Notes: generated by a model from the letters alone, not told the origin. A DNA stretch of 52,079 nt from Veillonella seminalis (GCF_003992065.1 NZ_RQUZ01000014.1:1-52079); one strand, 5' to 3'; shown: positions 14,668-24,113, counted from the stretch's first letter. Numbers and translations: made by a program.

Positions 14668-17091
14668 TCAATGGAATCCCAATAAGTGACCGCCATTGTA
14701 GACGATAAAGGCTGCTACCCACGCTAATGCTGTAGAGTAAAGAACGAAGAAGCCTAACCAGCCCCAGCCGCCGGCTTCACGTTTGAATACGGCCATAGCC
14801 GCAAAACATGGCGGATAAATAAGAACGAACATCATCAAACCAACTGCAACAAGTGGCGTGAATGAAGGGTCTTGACGTAAGTAAACTTGCAATGGTTGTT
14901 CATTGTCTGCATCGGCTGCAATAGAGTAAATTGTACCTAAGGTACTTACCATAACTTCCTTAGCTGCAAAAGCTGTAACTAAGGATACGCTCATCTTCCA
15001 ATCGAAACCAAGCGGTCTCATAACCGGTTCAATGAATTTACCGATAGAAGCTACATAAGAGCCTTCTAATTTTTCAGTTGCTTCCTTCTGATCAAGTTCA
15101 CCGATAGCTTCGTCTTTTTCTTGATTATTTAAGTAAATTGCCCAAGCAACCGGGAACGCATCAGCATTAGCTACTTCAAGATTGTGGAAGTAGTCAGGAA
15201 CTTCAGGGGCCGCTTCTGCAGGAGCTACATCGGTAGTAGCAGCTGCTGCTTCACCGTTAAGACCTTCATCACCGATTTCTTCTTCCTCTTCGTCAGCCGC
15301 AGCTTCATCCTGTTCTGCCTGGATAGAAGTCATTTCGTCAACGAGTGCCATAACCGGCGCTTTTTGTTCGTCAGTAGCAATACCGTACTGAAGTAAGATT
15401 GCATTATCACGAGCTTCATATTCTTGCGTTACTTGATTGCGAGCCGCATCAAAGTCTTGGGACATCGGAACATCCTGCGGATAAGATGCCAAGAACCAAA
15501 TCAATACGGAAGCTGCTAAAATGAAAGTACCTGCTTTTTTAAGATATAAGAAAGCACGTTCCCACATATGCATTAACACGCTCTTAATAGTCGGCATATG
15601 GTATGGCGGTAATTCCATAACAAATGGTTCGGATTCGCCCGGGAACAAGAATTTACGGAATATTTTAGCCATTACAATAGCCAATACGATACCGGCAAAG
15701 TAAATGGCAGCCAATACATTACCGCGTTGTGCTACCGGGAAGAACGCCCCGATAAACAATGTATATACCGGCAAACGAGCACTACATGTCATAAACTGTG
15801 AAACAAGAATCGTAATCATTCGATCGCGGTTGTTATCCAAGATACGAGCACCCATAATAGAAGGAATACTACAACCATAACCCATAAGGAGGGGAATGAA
15901 GGATTTACCGTGTAAACCGCAGGCACACATGATACGGTCCATTACGAAAGCGGCACGCGCCATATACCCGGTATCTTCAAGGAACGCAATACCCAAGAAT
16001 AAAAGCACAATAAGCGGTACGAAACTCATTACCGCGCCGACACCGGCGATGATCCCGTCAACTACGAGGGAATTTAACTGCCCTTCCGGAATTACCGCAC
16101 CGGCCCAGTCACCGAGAGCTGTAAAGGCGTCTTCAATCCAACCTTGCGGATACGCACCGATTGTATTAACGAGGTTAAATAAGAGCCACATTACGAATAC
16201 GAAAATAGGTAAGCCCCAAATACGATGTGTAAGCACTTTATCGATACGGTCGGAACGTGTTTCGATTTCCTTAGGCGTACCTTTTAAAGCATTATTATAT
16301 GTAGCAACGGCAAAGCTGTGACGGAATTCTTGGAAAATAATTTCTAAATCTACTTTATCTTTTAGTTCGTCGCGCCACTGTTCTGCTTTAGCCAATACGG
16401 CTTCGGTACGATCAAAGGCTTTTACTTTTTTAATTACATCAGGGTCGGCTTCCAATAATTTAATAGCTACCCAACGCAACGGATAGGTAATGCTGTCTGC
16501 TTTCTCAAGTTCATTAACAATATCGGTAATAGCCGGTTCAAGTACAGGACCGTAATTAATGGTAGCACTCGGCTTTTTAGCTTCTTTAGCAACATCAATT
16601 ACAGCTTGCAACAATTCGGTAGTCCCCACATTGTTACGACCTACAGTCTCAACAATAGTGGCACCGGTCATTTCACTTAATTTCTTAATGTCAATGTGAA
16701 CACCCATTTCTTTGGCCACATCAGACATGTTAAGTGCCATTACAATCGGACGTTCCAATTCCAACAATTGTGCCGCTAAATATAAGTTACGTTCCAAATT
16801 AGACGCATCAATAACGTTTACGAGAACATCCGGTTCATCATTAATGATAACATTACGAGCTACTAATTCATCAAGGGAACGAGCTGTTAAACTGTATGTA
16901 CCCGGTAAGTCAATAAAGAGTAAATCTTTACCGCTGAAGGTACATTCCCCTTCTTTCTTTTCTACCGTTACACCGGGATAGTTACCAACATGTTGTTTGG
17001 CACCGGTAATATTATTAAAAATAGTTGTTTTACCACAGTTCGGATTACCGGCCAAAGCAATGCGAATGGACGTGGTATTTTGGTCGCTCAT
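14668..17091 (-). CDS. feoB: Ferrous iron transporter FeoB
   Basis: An inner-membrane Fe2+ transporter of 807 residues. The N-terminal G domain has G1 GNPNCGKTT (15-23), G3 DLPGTYSL and G4 NMSD. The membrane domain has the Gate motifs with MGYGCSIPSIMGARIL and SARLPVYTLF, and ends in helices with FAAKEVMVSTLGTIY. Between membrane helices, at about 540-640, lies an insertion that includes a run of Glu and Ala (EAAADEEEEEIGDEG and AAAATTDVAPAEAAPE), unlike the compact loop of most FeoB proteins. feoA ends 1 nt upstream, so the two are one transcription unit with the promoter at 17426-17453. Confidence 0.96.
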   Translation of the reverse strand: MSDQNTTSIRIALAGNPNCGKTTIFNNITGAKQHVGNYPGVTVEKKEGECTFSGKDLLFIDLPGTYSLTARSLDELVARNVIINDEPDVLVNVIDASNLERNLYLAAQLLELERPIVMALNMSDVAKEMGVHIDIKKLSEMTGATIVETVGRNNVGTTELLQAVIDVAKEAKKPSATINYGPVLEPAITDIVNELEKADSITYPLRWVAIKLLEADPDVIKKVKAFDRTEAVLAKAEQWRDELKDKVDLEIIFQEFRHSFAVATYNNALKGTPKEIETRSDRIDKVLTHRIWGLPIFVFVMWLLFNLVNTIGAYPQGWIEDAFTALGDWAGAVIPEGQLNSLVVDGIIAGVGAVMSFVPLIVLLFLGIAFLEDTGYMARAAFVMDRIMCACGLHGKSFIPLLMGYGCSIPSIMGARILDNNRDRMITILVSQFMTCSARLPVYTLFIGAFFPVAQRGNVLAAIYFAGIVLAIVMAKIFRKFLFPGESEPFVMELPPYHMPTIKSVLMHMWERAFLYLKKAGTFILAASVLIWFLASYPQDVPMSQDFDAARNQVTQEYEARDNAILLQYGIATDEQKAPVMALVDEMTSIQAEQDEAAADEEEEEIGDEGLNGEAAAATTDVAPAEAAPEVPDYFHNLEVANADAFPVAWAIYLNNQEKDEAIGELDQKEATEKLEGSYVASIGKFIEPVMRPLGFDWKMSVSLVTAFAAKEVMVSTLGTIYSIAADADNEQPLQVYLRQDPSFTPLVAVGLMMFVLIYPPCFAAMAVFKREAGGWGWLGFFVLYSTALAWVAAFIVYNGGHLLGFH

Positions 17092-17092
17092 T

Positions 17093-17332
17093 CTAGGCCT
17101 CCTGACTCACTTCAATATCAATAGTTTCTGCTTCGCTCACACGCAAGGCTAAATCAAAGTTCTTAACTTTAATTTCAATCGGATCACCCAACGGTGCGTA
17201 TTTCATAACACGCACGAAAGTCCCGGGCACCAAGCCCATGTCAACGAGACGGTGTTTGATGTTGCCGGAACCGCGCAACTTTTGAATCGTGCCCGCTTCA
17301 CCGGCCTTCATCGACGCCAATGATTTTATCAC
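17093..17332 (-). CDS. feoA: Ferrous iron transport protein FeoA
   Basis: A 79-residue SH3-like protein that supports FeoB. It has the family elements GEAGTIQKLRGSGNIKHRLVDMGLVPGTFVRVMKYAPLGDP, in pieces: RLVDMGLVPG and APLGDPIEI are the most diagnostic. The start is GTG at 17330-17332, with GGAGG 9 nt upstream. It is the first gene of the feo operon. Confidence 0.95.
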   Translation of the reverse strand: MIKSLASMKAGEAGTIQKLRGSGNIKHRLVDMGLVPGTFVRVMKYAPLGDPIEIKVKNFDLALRVSEAETIDIEVSQEA

Positions 17333-17898
17333 AATCTTACACCTCCTTCTGGCCGAACAAAAACAAACTCATCTTCAAAAATTTGCTTTAGTACTGCACT
17401 GAAACTGATAAAAAATTACAATTAAATTATAACATAGCCACCGAGAAAATCAATAACTATTTTCAATATCGAATCTTATGAATGCAGATAGAAATTGTTG
17501 AATATTCATTATCACTCCTGCATTTATAGCTATTCAACATATTGTCAACTCTCAACGTTCTCATTCTCATTTGAAATATTTTCTCTTTTATTATTGATTT
17601 AAGTAAAAGTTTAACTGTTATCAAAATATTATCAATTAAATACTTATTCTCAATGAATTATTAAAATATATATTTCGCAAAAAAACTATGCAATTGAGTT
17701 CAAATTACACTAAACATATCGATTCTTTTATATAAATCTTCTACATATGATATAATAAAAATATATTTAGCTAATTTAATGCCAATGATTCCTACTTATT
17801 GAGCGAAATCAAATTTTAACTGCTAATTAATGAAGTTACCTATTCCCCTATAGGAATCATTACTCAAAGTATTACTAATTAAAGATAAGGAGATATAT
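17333..17898. other. 566-nt divergent spacer with Fur-like heptamer array and helicase leader
   Basis: No gene was found in this stretch. Half-sites of the form TGA(T/G)AA(T/C) on the minus strand occur at 17508-17514, 17557-17563, 17563-17569, 17617-17623, 17628-17634 and 17646-17652, with a weaker one at 17548-17554; all point the same way. They flank a possible second feo promoter beginning TTGACA near 17543-17548. Toward the helicase gene there is a TATAAT at 17751-17756 and an 11-bp perfect inverted repeat, aatgattccta at 17784-17794 and taggaatcatt at 17851-17861, which could fold the roughly 135-nt helicase leader. Confidence 0.5.
17426..17453 (-). promoter_or_regulatory. Promoter of feoAB
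   Basis: TTGATT (17448-17453), 16-nt spacer, TATAAT (17426-17431) on the minus strand, leading to a transcript start about 90 nt before feoA. Confidence 0.6.
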
Positions 17899-19161
17899 AT
17901 GAAATCATTTCAAACACTCGGCGTTGTGCCTGAGCTTATAGAGTCCTTGGCTAAACAAGGAATTAAAGAGCCTACGCCTATCCAAGAGCAAGCTATTCCG
18001 CCGGCCTTTAAGGGAAACGATTTAATCGCCATGGCCCAAACCGGTACCGGTAAAACATTAGCCTTCCTTCTTCCTGTATTGCAACGCGTTAACGTTGAAG
18101 TTTTTCAGGAACAGGCACTTATTATTGCACCGACTCGCGAACTGGTAAAACAAATTGCCGATGAAGGTAAGGCTATCGGCGATATTTTAGGTGTGGATAT
18201 TCTCCCCCTCATCGGAGGTCGCACTATTGAAGGTCAGTTACAACAACTCGGTCGTCGCCCTCATGTAATCCTGGGTACTCCGGGCCGTTTATTAGATCAT
18301 GCAACACGCGGTTCCTTACATCTTGATACTGTACGCCGTGTAGTACTTGACGAAGCGGATCAAATGCTCCATATGGGCTTTTTGCCGGACGTTGAATCAC
18401 TTATTGAAAAAACCAATGCCAATCGCCAATTACTGCTCTTCTCCGCTACCGTACCGGACCGTATTCGCAGCTTGGCCAAAACCTATATGAAAAAACCGAT
18501 GTCCGTAACCGTAAAGGGTAATAATGTAACCTTAGATACAATCGAACAAAAGGTTATTATGGTAAAACCGGAAGAAAAATTGGACCGCTTAATGGCTCAA
18601 CTCCGCGAAGATAATCCATATTTAGCCATTGTTTTCTGCAATAAAAAAGAAGGTGCCATTAAATTATCCTACGAATTGACGGCAGCAGGCTTTAATATCG
18701 GCGAATTACACGGCGATTTAACACAGGGACGACGCACTCAAATATTGCGTGACTTTGCTCGTGCGCGCACACAAATTTTAGTTGCTACCGATATTGCCGC
18801 TCGCGGTATTGATATCGAAGGCATCAGCCATGTATATAATTATGATGTTCCTCACGATGTAGATTATTACATTCATCGCATCGGCCGTACCGGTCGCGCC
18901 GGCACAAACGGCATTGCTATTACCTATGCTACTCAAGCCGATGAACCTTGGCTTCGCCGTATTGAACGTGCCATCGAGGCAACTCTTACAAAATACACAA
19001 CCGACGGTCAGGTTAAAACTAAAGGTCGTGCCCAAGCACCTAAAAAAGCCACCGTTTCTAAAAAGCCGGCTATTAAATCTTCTTATCAGGCTACCAAAGC
19101 CAAACGTCATAAAGCTACCGGCCATAAAGGCGTAAACACTAGACGTCGTCGCTCCCGTTAA
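17899..19161 (+). CDS. DEAD-box ATP-dependent RNA helicase
   Basis: A 420-residue RNA helicase of the CsdA/CshA type, used in ribosome assembly and RNA turnover, often cold-induced. Visible motifs: Q motif GIKEPTPIQEQAIP (21-34), I AQTGTGKT (near 50), Ia PTRELV, Ib TPGRLLDH, II LDEADQ, III FSATVPD, V ATDIAARGID, VI HRIGRTGRAG. After the helicase core comes a basic tail of about 50 residues rich in Lys and Arg (KATVSKKPA, KRHKATGHKG, RRRRSR), for RNA binding. AAGGAG precedes the ATG. It has a long A/T-rich leader with a possible stem, and is one of two complete plus-strand genes here. Confidence 0.94.
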   Translation: MKSFQTLGVVPELIESLAKQGIKEPTPIQEQAIPPAFKGNDLIAMAQTGTGKTLAFLLPVLQRVNVEVFQEQALIIAPTRELVKQIADEGKAIGDILGVDILPLIGGRTIEGQLQQLGRRPHVILGTPGRLLDHATRGSLHLDTVRRVVLDEADQMLHMGFLPDVESLIEKTNANRQLLLFSATVPDRIRSLAKTYMKKPMSVTVKGNNVTLDTIEQKVIMVKPEEKLDRLMAQLREDNPYLAIVFCNKKEGAIKLSYELTAAGFNIGELHGDLTQGRRTQILRDFARARTQILVATDIAARGIDIEGISHVYNYDVPHDVDYYIHRIGRTGRAGTNGIAITYATQADEPWLRRIERAIEATLTKYTTDGQVKTKGRAQAPKKATVSKKPAIKSSYQATKAKRHKATGHKGVNTRRRRSR

Positions 19162-19226
19162 GACCGACCAATAACAAACTTCTGTTGTAAGAAATAGAAT
19201 AATAGAATACTTCTAGTTACTAACAC

Positions 19227-19289
19227 AAATAGGACTACTCATTAACACAAAGTTCGACGAACAACGTGCTTATACGAGTAGTCCTATTT
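19227..19289 (+). terminator. Terminator of the DEAD-box helicase gene
   Basis: A perfect 14-bp stem, aaataggactactc (19227-19240) and gagtagtcctattt (19276-19289), with a 35-nt loop and a T run on the plus strand. The topB gene converges from the other side. Confidence 0.8.
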
Positions 19290-19327
19290 TTATAGGTAAG
19301 TCATCTTACCATATTTAGTTTCTTTTG

Positions 19328-21781
19328 TTATTTGAAAACAACCGGCTTACCGTCCACATCTGCTACTGTAGTACGGCACTTAGGCTGATTGGCACAAGTC
19401 CAACTGATATTACCGTTACGAGAAACAGCCACCAAATACCCTTCACCGCAACGTGGGCATTTATACTGTAAAGTCCCCCGTTCCTTAGCCGCAGCCAGTG
19501 CTGCTGTCACCTGCGGATCTATAGCTTCATCATTTGTAACCCCAAAACGAGCCCGATTATTATTGGTCCCCAGCGAATTTAATTGCCCCGGATTTGCCGA
19601 AGTTCCGGCAACCGGTTTGGTAAAGTTACACTTTGGATACGCCGTACAGCCGTAAAACTCACCGAATTTACCGTTTCGAAGTTGCAATTTCCCCTTTCCG
19701 CAACGCGGACAATCCTCCAGTTTACTCAACTCTTCTTGAGATAAATTTCCTGTCCTGCCGTTGCGATTAACCGCATTTCCGTTTTCCGCCCCATTTGGGC
19801 GCTTAACAGTTCGCACCGTACTCACAATATGGAATCCGTCCGTATCAAGACCGTCCATATTCATACCGCTATTGGCTTTATTAATCAGGCTCTTTAAGAA
19901 CTCAACTTGATCGTTTAAAAAAGAATTTAATGTATCTTGTCCTTCGCTGATAGCCGCCAAGCGTTCTTCCCAAAGAGCTGTCTCATCGGGATACAGCATT
20001 TCTTCCGGCAACGCATCCACCAAAGTATAGCCCAATGCAGTAGGCTGAATTACTTTCTTTTTACCCTTGGCAGACATAAATTTACGGGTTATAAGCTCAT
20101 CTATAATGGTAGCCCTTGTTGCTTCCGTACCAATCCCCGAAACCGCCTTTAATTGCTTTTTCAACTCTTCGTTTTTCACATATTTATGAATCTCTTTCAT
20201 AGCTTGCAACAAAGTAGCTGCCGTAAAACGACTCGGCGGTTTGGTTTGTTTCGCATCAATGGCAATATTATCTACTTCGACGGCATCTCCCTTTTTCACA
20301 TTAGGCAATTCGCCGCTCTCTTCAATCGGTTGTTTACGTTTCTTACCGGATTCCTGAGCATCTGAATCCTCATCATTTGGCGCCATGTCGTCCGAATCAT
20401 TAGTATCATCCGCCGAATCGGCATCCTTCTTAGGTTTCTGATACAAAGCCTTCCAACCGACTACTAATATAACTCGACCGTGAGCGACAAATTCCTCATC
20501 ACATTGTGTCACAGTTAAGCGGGTTTGTTCATATTCATGTTCCGGATAAAACTGCGTTATATACGACTGAGCTATAAGGAAATATATATTTCGCTCCATC
20601 TCCGGCAAAGTCGCCATATTACAAGCCACTGTCGTAGGGATAATCGCATGGTGAGCTGTGATTTTCTTATCATTCCAAGCCCGCGATTTAATGGATACAT
20701 CGGCTCCCTGTGCCCATTCGCCGATAACACCGCTGTTTTTACTTAAATTCTGTAAAATAGCATGACGATCTTCAAATTGATTGTTCGGTAAATAATCACA
20801 ATCGGAACGCGGATAGGTAGTCAATTTCTTTTCATATAGTTTTTGAGCCGTATCCAATACCTGCTGCGGATCGTAGCCATATGCTTTTCCCGCCACAACC
20901 TGCAAAACCGATAAAGATAAAGGCAACCGTTGAGCCTCTTTCTTTTTCGTCTTTTCACGCTTAGAAATAACGCCTGTTTTACCGTCCATCAACCGCTTTG
21001 CCAATTCCTCGGCAACGGCCTTTTTAATTAAACGCCCTTCCGGATCGAGGCCAATCTGATCATCTTTAGGCTGCCAAGTGGCCCAAAAGCTGCCGTTTGG
21101 ATGTTTATATAAGACTTTTAACGTAAAATAGTCTACCGGCACAAAGTTTTCCAGTTCCCGCTCACGACGAACTACAAGCGCCAGTGTCGGCGTTTTTACA
21201 CGACCGATTGGAAAGGTAACTTTATTTCCCTGACGCCGTTGCTGTAAGGTATATGCACGGGATAAGTTCATCCCTATGAGCCAATCCGCACGAGCTCTGG
21301 CCAAAGCGGATTGTTGCAAATTATAAAAATCTTTATTATCTCGCAAATCGCCCAAAGCCGCACGAATTGATTTTTCATCGAGCGCATTCAGCAAAATACG
21401 TTGTACCGGTTTTTGATTATTAACATATACTAAAATCTCGTCAATCAATAACTGTCCTTCGCGGTCCGGGTCACCGGCGTTAACAATCGTATCCGCATCT
21501 TCAATCAGTTTTTTTATCGTTCGGAACTGCTTGGCACTGCTTTCCGTTATTTTGAGCTGCCATTCATCCGGCACAATCGGCAAGTCCGCCGCATTCCAAC
21601 GCTGATACCGTTCATCATAATCACCGGGTTGCAATTGCTCCAGTACATGTCCGAAGGCCCAAGTCACCACATCATCGCCTTGCACAATAAAACCGTCGCG
21701 TTTTTGTACATTCTTTTGCTCCGGTAAATATTTACTTATTTCTCGCCCCATGCTGGGCTTTTCGGCAATAAATAATCTCAT
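19328..21781 (-). CDS. topB: DNA topoisomerase III (type IA)
   Basis: A 817-residue type IA topoisomerase that relaxes and decatenates DNA. It begins MRLFIAEKPSMGREI, the toprim start; GDPDREGQLLIDEIL supplies the toprim acidic residues, and the catalytic tyrosine lies in TTYPRSDCDYLP near residue 320. Two zinc ribbons at the C-terminus (CPRCGKG...CTAYPKC and CPRCGEG...CANQPKC) are extra DNA-binding units. A highly acidic insertion (about 447-494, DADSADDTNDSDD) is unusual. The frame is open a further 55 codons upstream, but AAGGAGGG directly before this ATG fixes the start. Transcription is from near 21803-21831. Confidence 0.94.
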   Translation of the reverse strand: MRLFIAEKPSMGREISKYLPEQKNVQKRDGFIVQGDDVVTWAFGHVLEQLQPGDYDERYQRWNAADLPIVPDEWQLKITESSAKQFRTIKKLIEDADTIVNAGDPDREGQLLIDEILVYVNNQKPVQRILLNALDEKSIRAALGDLRDNKDFYNLQQSALARARADWLIGMNLSRAYTLQQRRQGNKVTFPIGRVKTPTLALVVRRERELENFVPVDYFTLKVLYKHPNGSFWATWQPKDDQIGLDPEGRLIKKAVAEELAKRLMDGKTGVISKREKTKKKEAQRLPLSLSVLQVVAGKAYGYDPQQVLDTAQKLYEKKLTTYPRSDCDYLPNNQFEDRHAILQNLSKNSGVIGEWAQGADVSIKSRAWNDKKITAHHAIIPTTVACNMATLPEMERNIYFLIAQSYITQFYPEHEYEQTRLTVTQCDEEFVAHGRVILVVGWKALYQKPKKDADSADDTNDSDDMAPNDEDSDAQESGKKRKQPIEESGELPNVKKGDAVEVDNIAIDAKQTKPPSRFTAATLLQAMKEIHKYVKNEELKKQLKAVSGIGTEATRATIIDELITRKFMSAKGKKKVIQPTALGYTLVDALPEEMLYPDETALWEERLAAISEGQDTLNSFLNDQVEFLKSLINKANSGMNMDGLDTDGFHIVSTVRTVKRPNGAENGNAVNRNGRTGNLSQEELSKLEDCPRCGKGKLQLRNGKFGEFYGCTAYPKCNFTKPVAGTSANPGQLNSLGTNNNRARFGVTNDEAIDPQVTAALAAAKERGTLQYKCPRCGEGYLVAVSRNGNISWTCANQPKCRTTVADVDGKPVVFK

Positions 21782-21802
21782 AGGCCCTCCTTTGTCTGTT
21801 CT

Positions 21803-21831
21803 ATTATACACTAAACCGAACGTACATAAAA
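21803..21831 (-). promoter_or_regulatory. Possible topB promoter
   Basis: A perfect -10 TATAAT (21803-21808) on the minus strand lies 17 nt from a weak -35, TTTTAT (21826-21831). Three 19-nt tandem repeats lie directly upstream. Confidence 0.45.
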
Positions 21832-21843
21832 GGAACAGACTCG

Positions 21844-21900
21844 CACCAATAGTATGAATCGTCACTAATAATATGAATCGACACCAGTGATATGAATCAG
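21844..21900. repeat. Three tandem 19-nt repeats upstream of topB
   Basis: Adjacent copies caccaatagtatgaatcgt (21844-21862), cactaataatatgaatcga (21863-21881) and caccagtgatatgaatcag (21882-21900) share the core ATATGAATC or AGTATGAATC. A fourth, decayed copy may continue to about 21932. They lie between topB and prfC, just upstream of the possible topB promoter, as an activator or repressor array would. Confidence 0.65.
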
Positions 21901-21990
21901 CATCAACGGTGCTATTGATAGTTGAATGAATCATCACGTTAAACATTGCTGCTTAATTGTCAATCAATTAAATTTAATAAAATGAATTTA

Positions 21991-22020
21991 ATGACAAAAG
22001 CCCCGTCAGTAGTATATAAT
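21991..22020 (+). promoter_or_regulatory. Promoter of prfC
   Basis: ATGACA (21991-21996), 18-nt spacer, TATAAT (22015-22020), about 27 nt before the predicted leader of prfC and its GAGGTG ribosome-binding site. Confidence 0.6.
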
Positions 22021-22053
22021 TTTAAAGATAGATAATTTGTATGAGGTGACAAC

Positions 22054-23649
22054 ATGACATTCTTAGAAGAAGTTAAACGCCGACGCACGTTTGCGATTAT
22101 TTCGCATCCGGATGCCGGTAAAACTACATTAACTGAAAAATTGCTCCTTTACGGCGGTGCGATTCACTTGGCCGGTTCCGTAAAGTCTCGTAAAACTCAA
22201 AAATATGCCGTTTCCGACTGGATGGAAATCGAAAAACAACGTGGTATCTCCGTAACCAGCTCTGTACTCCAATTCGATTACGACGGTTGCCGCGTCAATA
22301 TCTTGGACACCCCGGGTCACCAGGACTTCTCGGAAGATACGTATCGTACATTGATGGCTGCCGACAGTGCCGTCATGCTCATAGACGTAGCGAAAGGCGT
22401 GGAAGCTCAGACGAAAAAACTCTTTGCCGTTTGTAAAGAGCGCGGTATTCCTATTTTTACCTTCGTCAACAAAATCGACCATTTCGGCCGCAATCCGTTC
22501 GATCTTATGGAAGAAATTGAAAACTCTTTGGGCATTCGTGCCGTGCCTATGAACTGGCCGGTGGGCATCAACGGTGAATATCAAGGTATCTATGACCGCG
22601 AAACTCACACGGTTGATCTTTTTGCCAAAGACGAAACTCACGGTCAGCAGAAATTGGCTTCTACCAAAGAATCTGTAGATGATCCCGCATTCCGTGAATT
22701 ATTGGGCGAAGAAGTTCACCAATCTTTAATTGATGACATTGAACTTCTCGATGTTGCCGGTGACGAATTCGATTTCGAACGCGTACGTGCCGGTGAATTA
22801 ACCCCTATGTTCTTCGGCTCCGCCATGACCAACTTCGGTGTTAAACCGTTTTTAGAAAAATTCTTAAGTCTCGCTCCATCACCGGCTCCTCGTAAAGCCT
22901 TGGAAGAAACTGTAGAAGCTACTTCCGAAGACTTCTCTGCTTTCGTTTTCAAAATCCAAGCTAACATGAACCCTAATCATCATGATCGCATCGTCTTCAT
23001 GCGCATTTGCTCGGGTAAATTTGAAAAAGGCATGTCTGTATTACATCGTCAATCGGGTAAAAGCATTCGTTTGGCTCAACCTCAACAATTCTTGGCTACC
23101 GAACGTACCATTATTGATGAAGCCTATCCGGGCGATATCATCGGTGTATTTGACGCCGGTACCATGGGCGTTGGCGATACTCTTTGTGCTTCAAATCACA
23201 AAGTAACCTTCGGCGACTTCCCTATATTCCCACCGGAATTCTTTGCTCGTGTCAGTCCAAAAGACACGATGAAACGTAAACAATTCCAAAAAGGGATGAC
23301 GCAATTGGCTCAAGAAGGTGCTGTCCAAATTTTTGAACAGCCGCATTCAATGGACTCCTTCATTGTTGGCGCTGTCGGTATGCTTCAATTTGAAGTATTA
23401 CAGTACCGTTTGCGTAATGAGTACGGTGTTGAACCGATTACCGATTCCCTTCCTTACAGCGTTGCTCGCTGGGTAAAAGGTGACGTTGATATTAAACAAC
23501 TCAAAGGCCTTGATAATGCCATGGCTGTTAAAGATAATCGTGGCAGAACCGTTATTTTGATCAGTAATGAATGGCAAATGGGCTGGGTTGTGGAACGGAA
23601 TCCTGATGTGGTCTTCTTAGAAACGCCGACGCTGAATGAAGAGGTTTAG
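22054..23649 (+). CDS. prfC: Peptide chain release factor 3 (RF3 GTPase)
   Basis: A 531-residue translational GTPase that recycles RF1 and RF2 after termination. The G domain shows G1 SHPDAGKTTLTEK (17-29), G3 DTPGHQDFSEDTYRTL and G4 VNKIDHFG; domain II contains FKIQANMNPNHHDRIVFMRICSG, and the C-terminal domain GAVGMLQFEVLQYRLRNEYGVE. The length matches the family (about 529). The GAGGTG site is 7 nt before ATG. It is monocistronic: a promoter lies upstream, and the hairpin block at 23654 onward follows. Confidence 0.96.
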   Translation: MTFLEEVKRRRTFAIISHPDAGKTTLTEKLLLYGGAIHLAGSVKSRKTQKYAVSDWMEIEKQRGISVTSSVLQFDYDGCRVNILDTPGHQDFSEDTYRTLMAADSAVMLIDVAKGVEAQTKKLFAVCKERGIPIFTFVNKIDHFGRNPFDLMEEIENSLGIRAVPMNWPVGINGEYQGIYDRETHTVDLFAKDETHGQQKLASTKESVDDPAFRELLGEEVHQSLIDDIELLDVAGDEFDFERVRAGELTPMFFGSAMTNFGVKPFLEKFLSLAPSPAPRKALEETVEATSEDFSAFVFKIQANMNPNHHDRIVFMRICSGKFEKGMSVLHRQSGKSIRLAQPQQFLATERTIIDEAYPGDIIGVFDAGTMGVGDTLCASNHKVTFGDFPIFPPEFFARVSPKDTMKRKQFQKGMTQLAQEGAVQIFEQPHSMDSFIVGAVGMLQFEVLQYRLRNEYGVEPITDSLPYSVARWVKGDVDIKQLKGLDNAMAVKDNRGRTVILISNEWQMGWVVERNPDVVFLETPTLNEEV

Positions 23650-23653
23650 GTTT

Positions 23654-23949
23654 TTCTTTGGCCGGTAAATCCTTAAATTCAATAATATAAAATAGAGATG
23701 GTTTGAGCCAAAAAGTGACTGTGCTTTTTGGCAGATAAATTCTTAAATACTTAGTATAAAATAGAAATGGTTCGTGCCGAAAAGTGACTGCGCTTCGCTT
23801 GTAAAACTTTTCTTACACGAACCATTTCTATTTCTTTTATATCATCTCAATTTAAGACGTTATCTGCAAAAAGAGAGCTCTACAAAACTTCTTCCCCAAA
23901 CCATCTCTATTTATATGTCATCTCAATTCAACACTTTACCGGCCAAGAG
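23654..23949. repeat. Nested palindromic element after prfC
   Basis: An outer pair of arms about 54 nt long (23654-23709 and 23894-23949, both containing ggccggtaaa near the outside and atagagatggtttg near the inside) encloses an inner pair of the same design (23726-23780 and 23816-23870, with gcagataa outside and aatagaaatggttcgtg inside). The left arms are also direct repeats of one another, as are the right arms, including a shared aaaagtgactg(t/c)gctt between arms. So the whole is one palindromic element placed in the loop of a second, older copy. The inner stem with its T-rich flank can end prfC transcription. Confidence 0.8.
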
Positions 23950-24113
23950 AAAATTCCCTGTCCCCTCTTTTATTCAGCGTGCGGCAGTACTCTAATTCAG
24001 GCCCGCAGCAGGATTCCGTAGAGGATGAGAGATTGGAAAAGTGAGAAGTTATTCCTCTGAATAGGATACCTAAATTACCGCCCCCGTTGTTGCTGTGAAT
24101 AAGCCCACACCAC
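23950..24113. other. Non-coding spacer between hairpin elements
   Basis: I see no convincing gene. A short minus-strand frame crosses this stretch and both neighbouring hairpins, but it has no proper ribosome-binding site and its composition follows the hairpins. The sequence is slightly more G/C rich than other spacers (gcccgcagcagg). Confidence 0.4.

Noticed and set aside
21782-21946. Extended N-terminus of topB
   Set aside because: The 55 extra codons do not match the toprim start, and AAGGAGGG stands directly before the internal ATG.
22129-22641. A 170-codon minus-strand frame
   Set aside because: Antisense to prfC, whose G domain motifs are intact.
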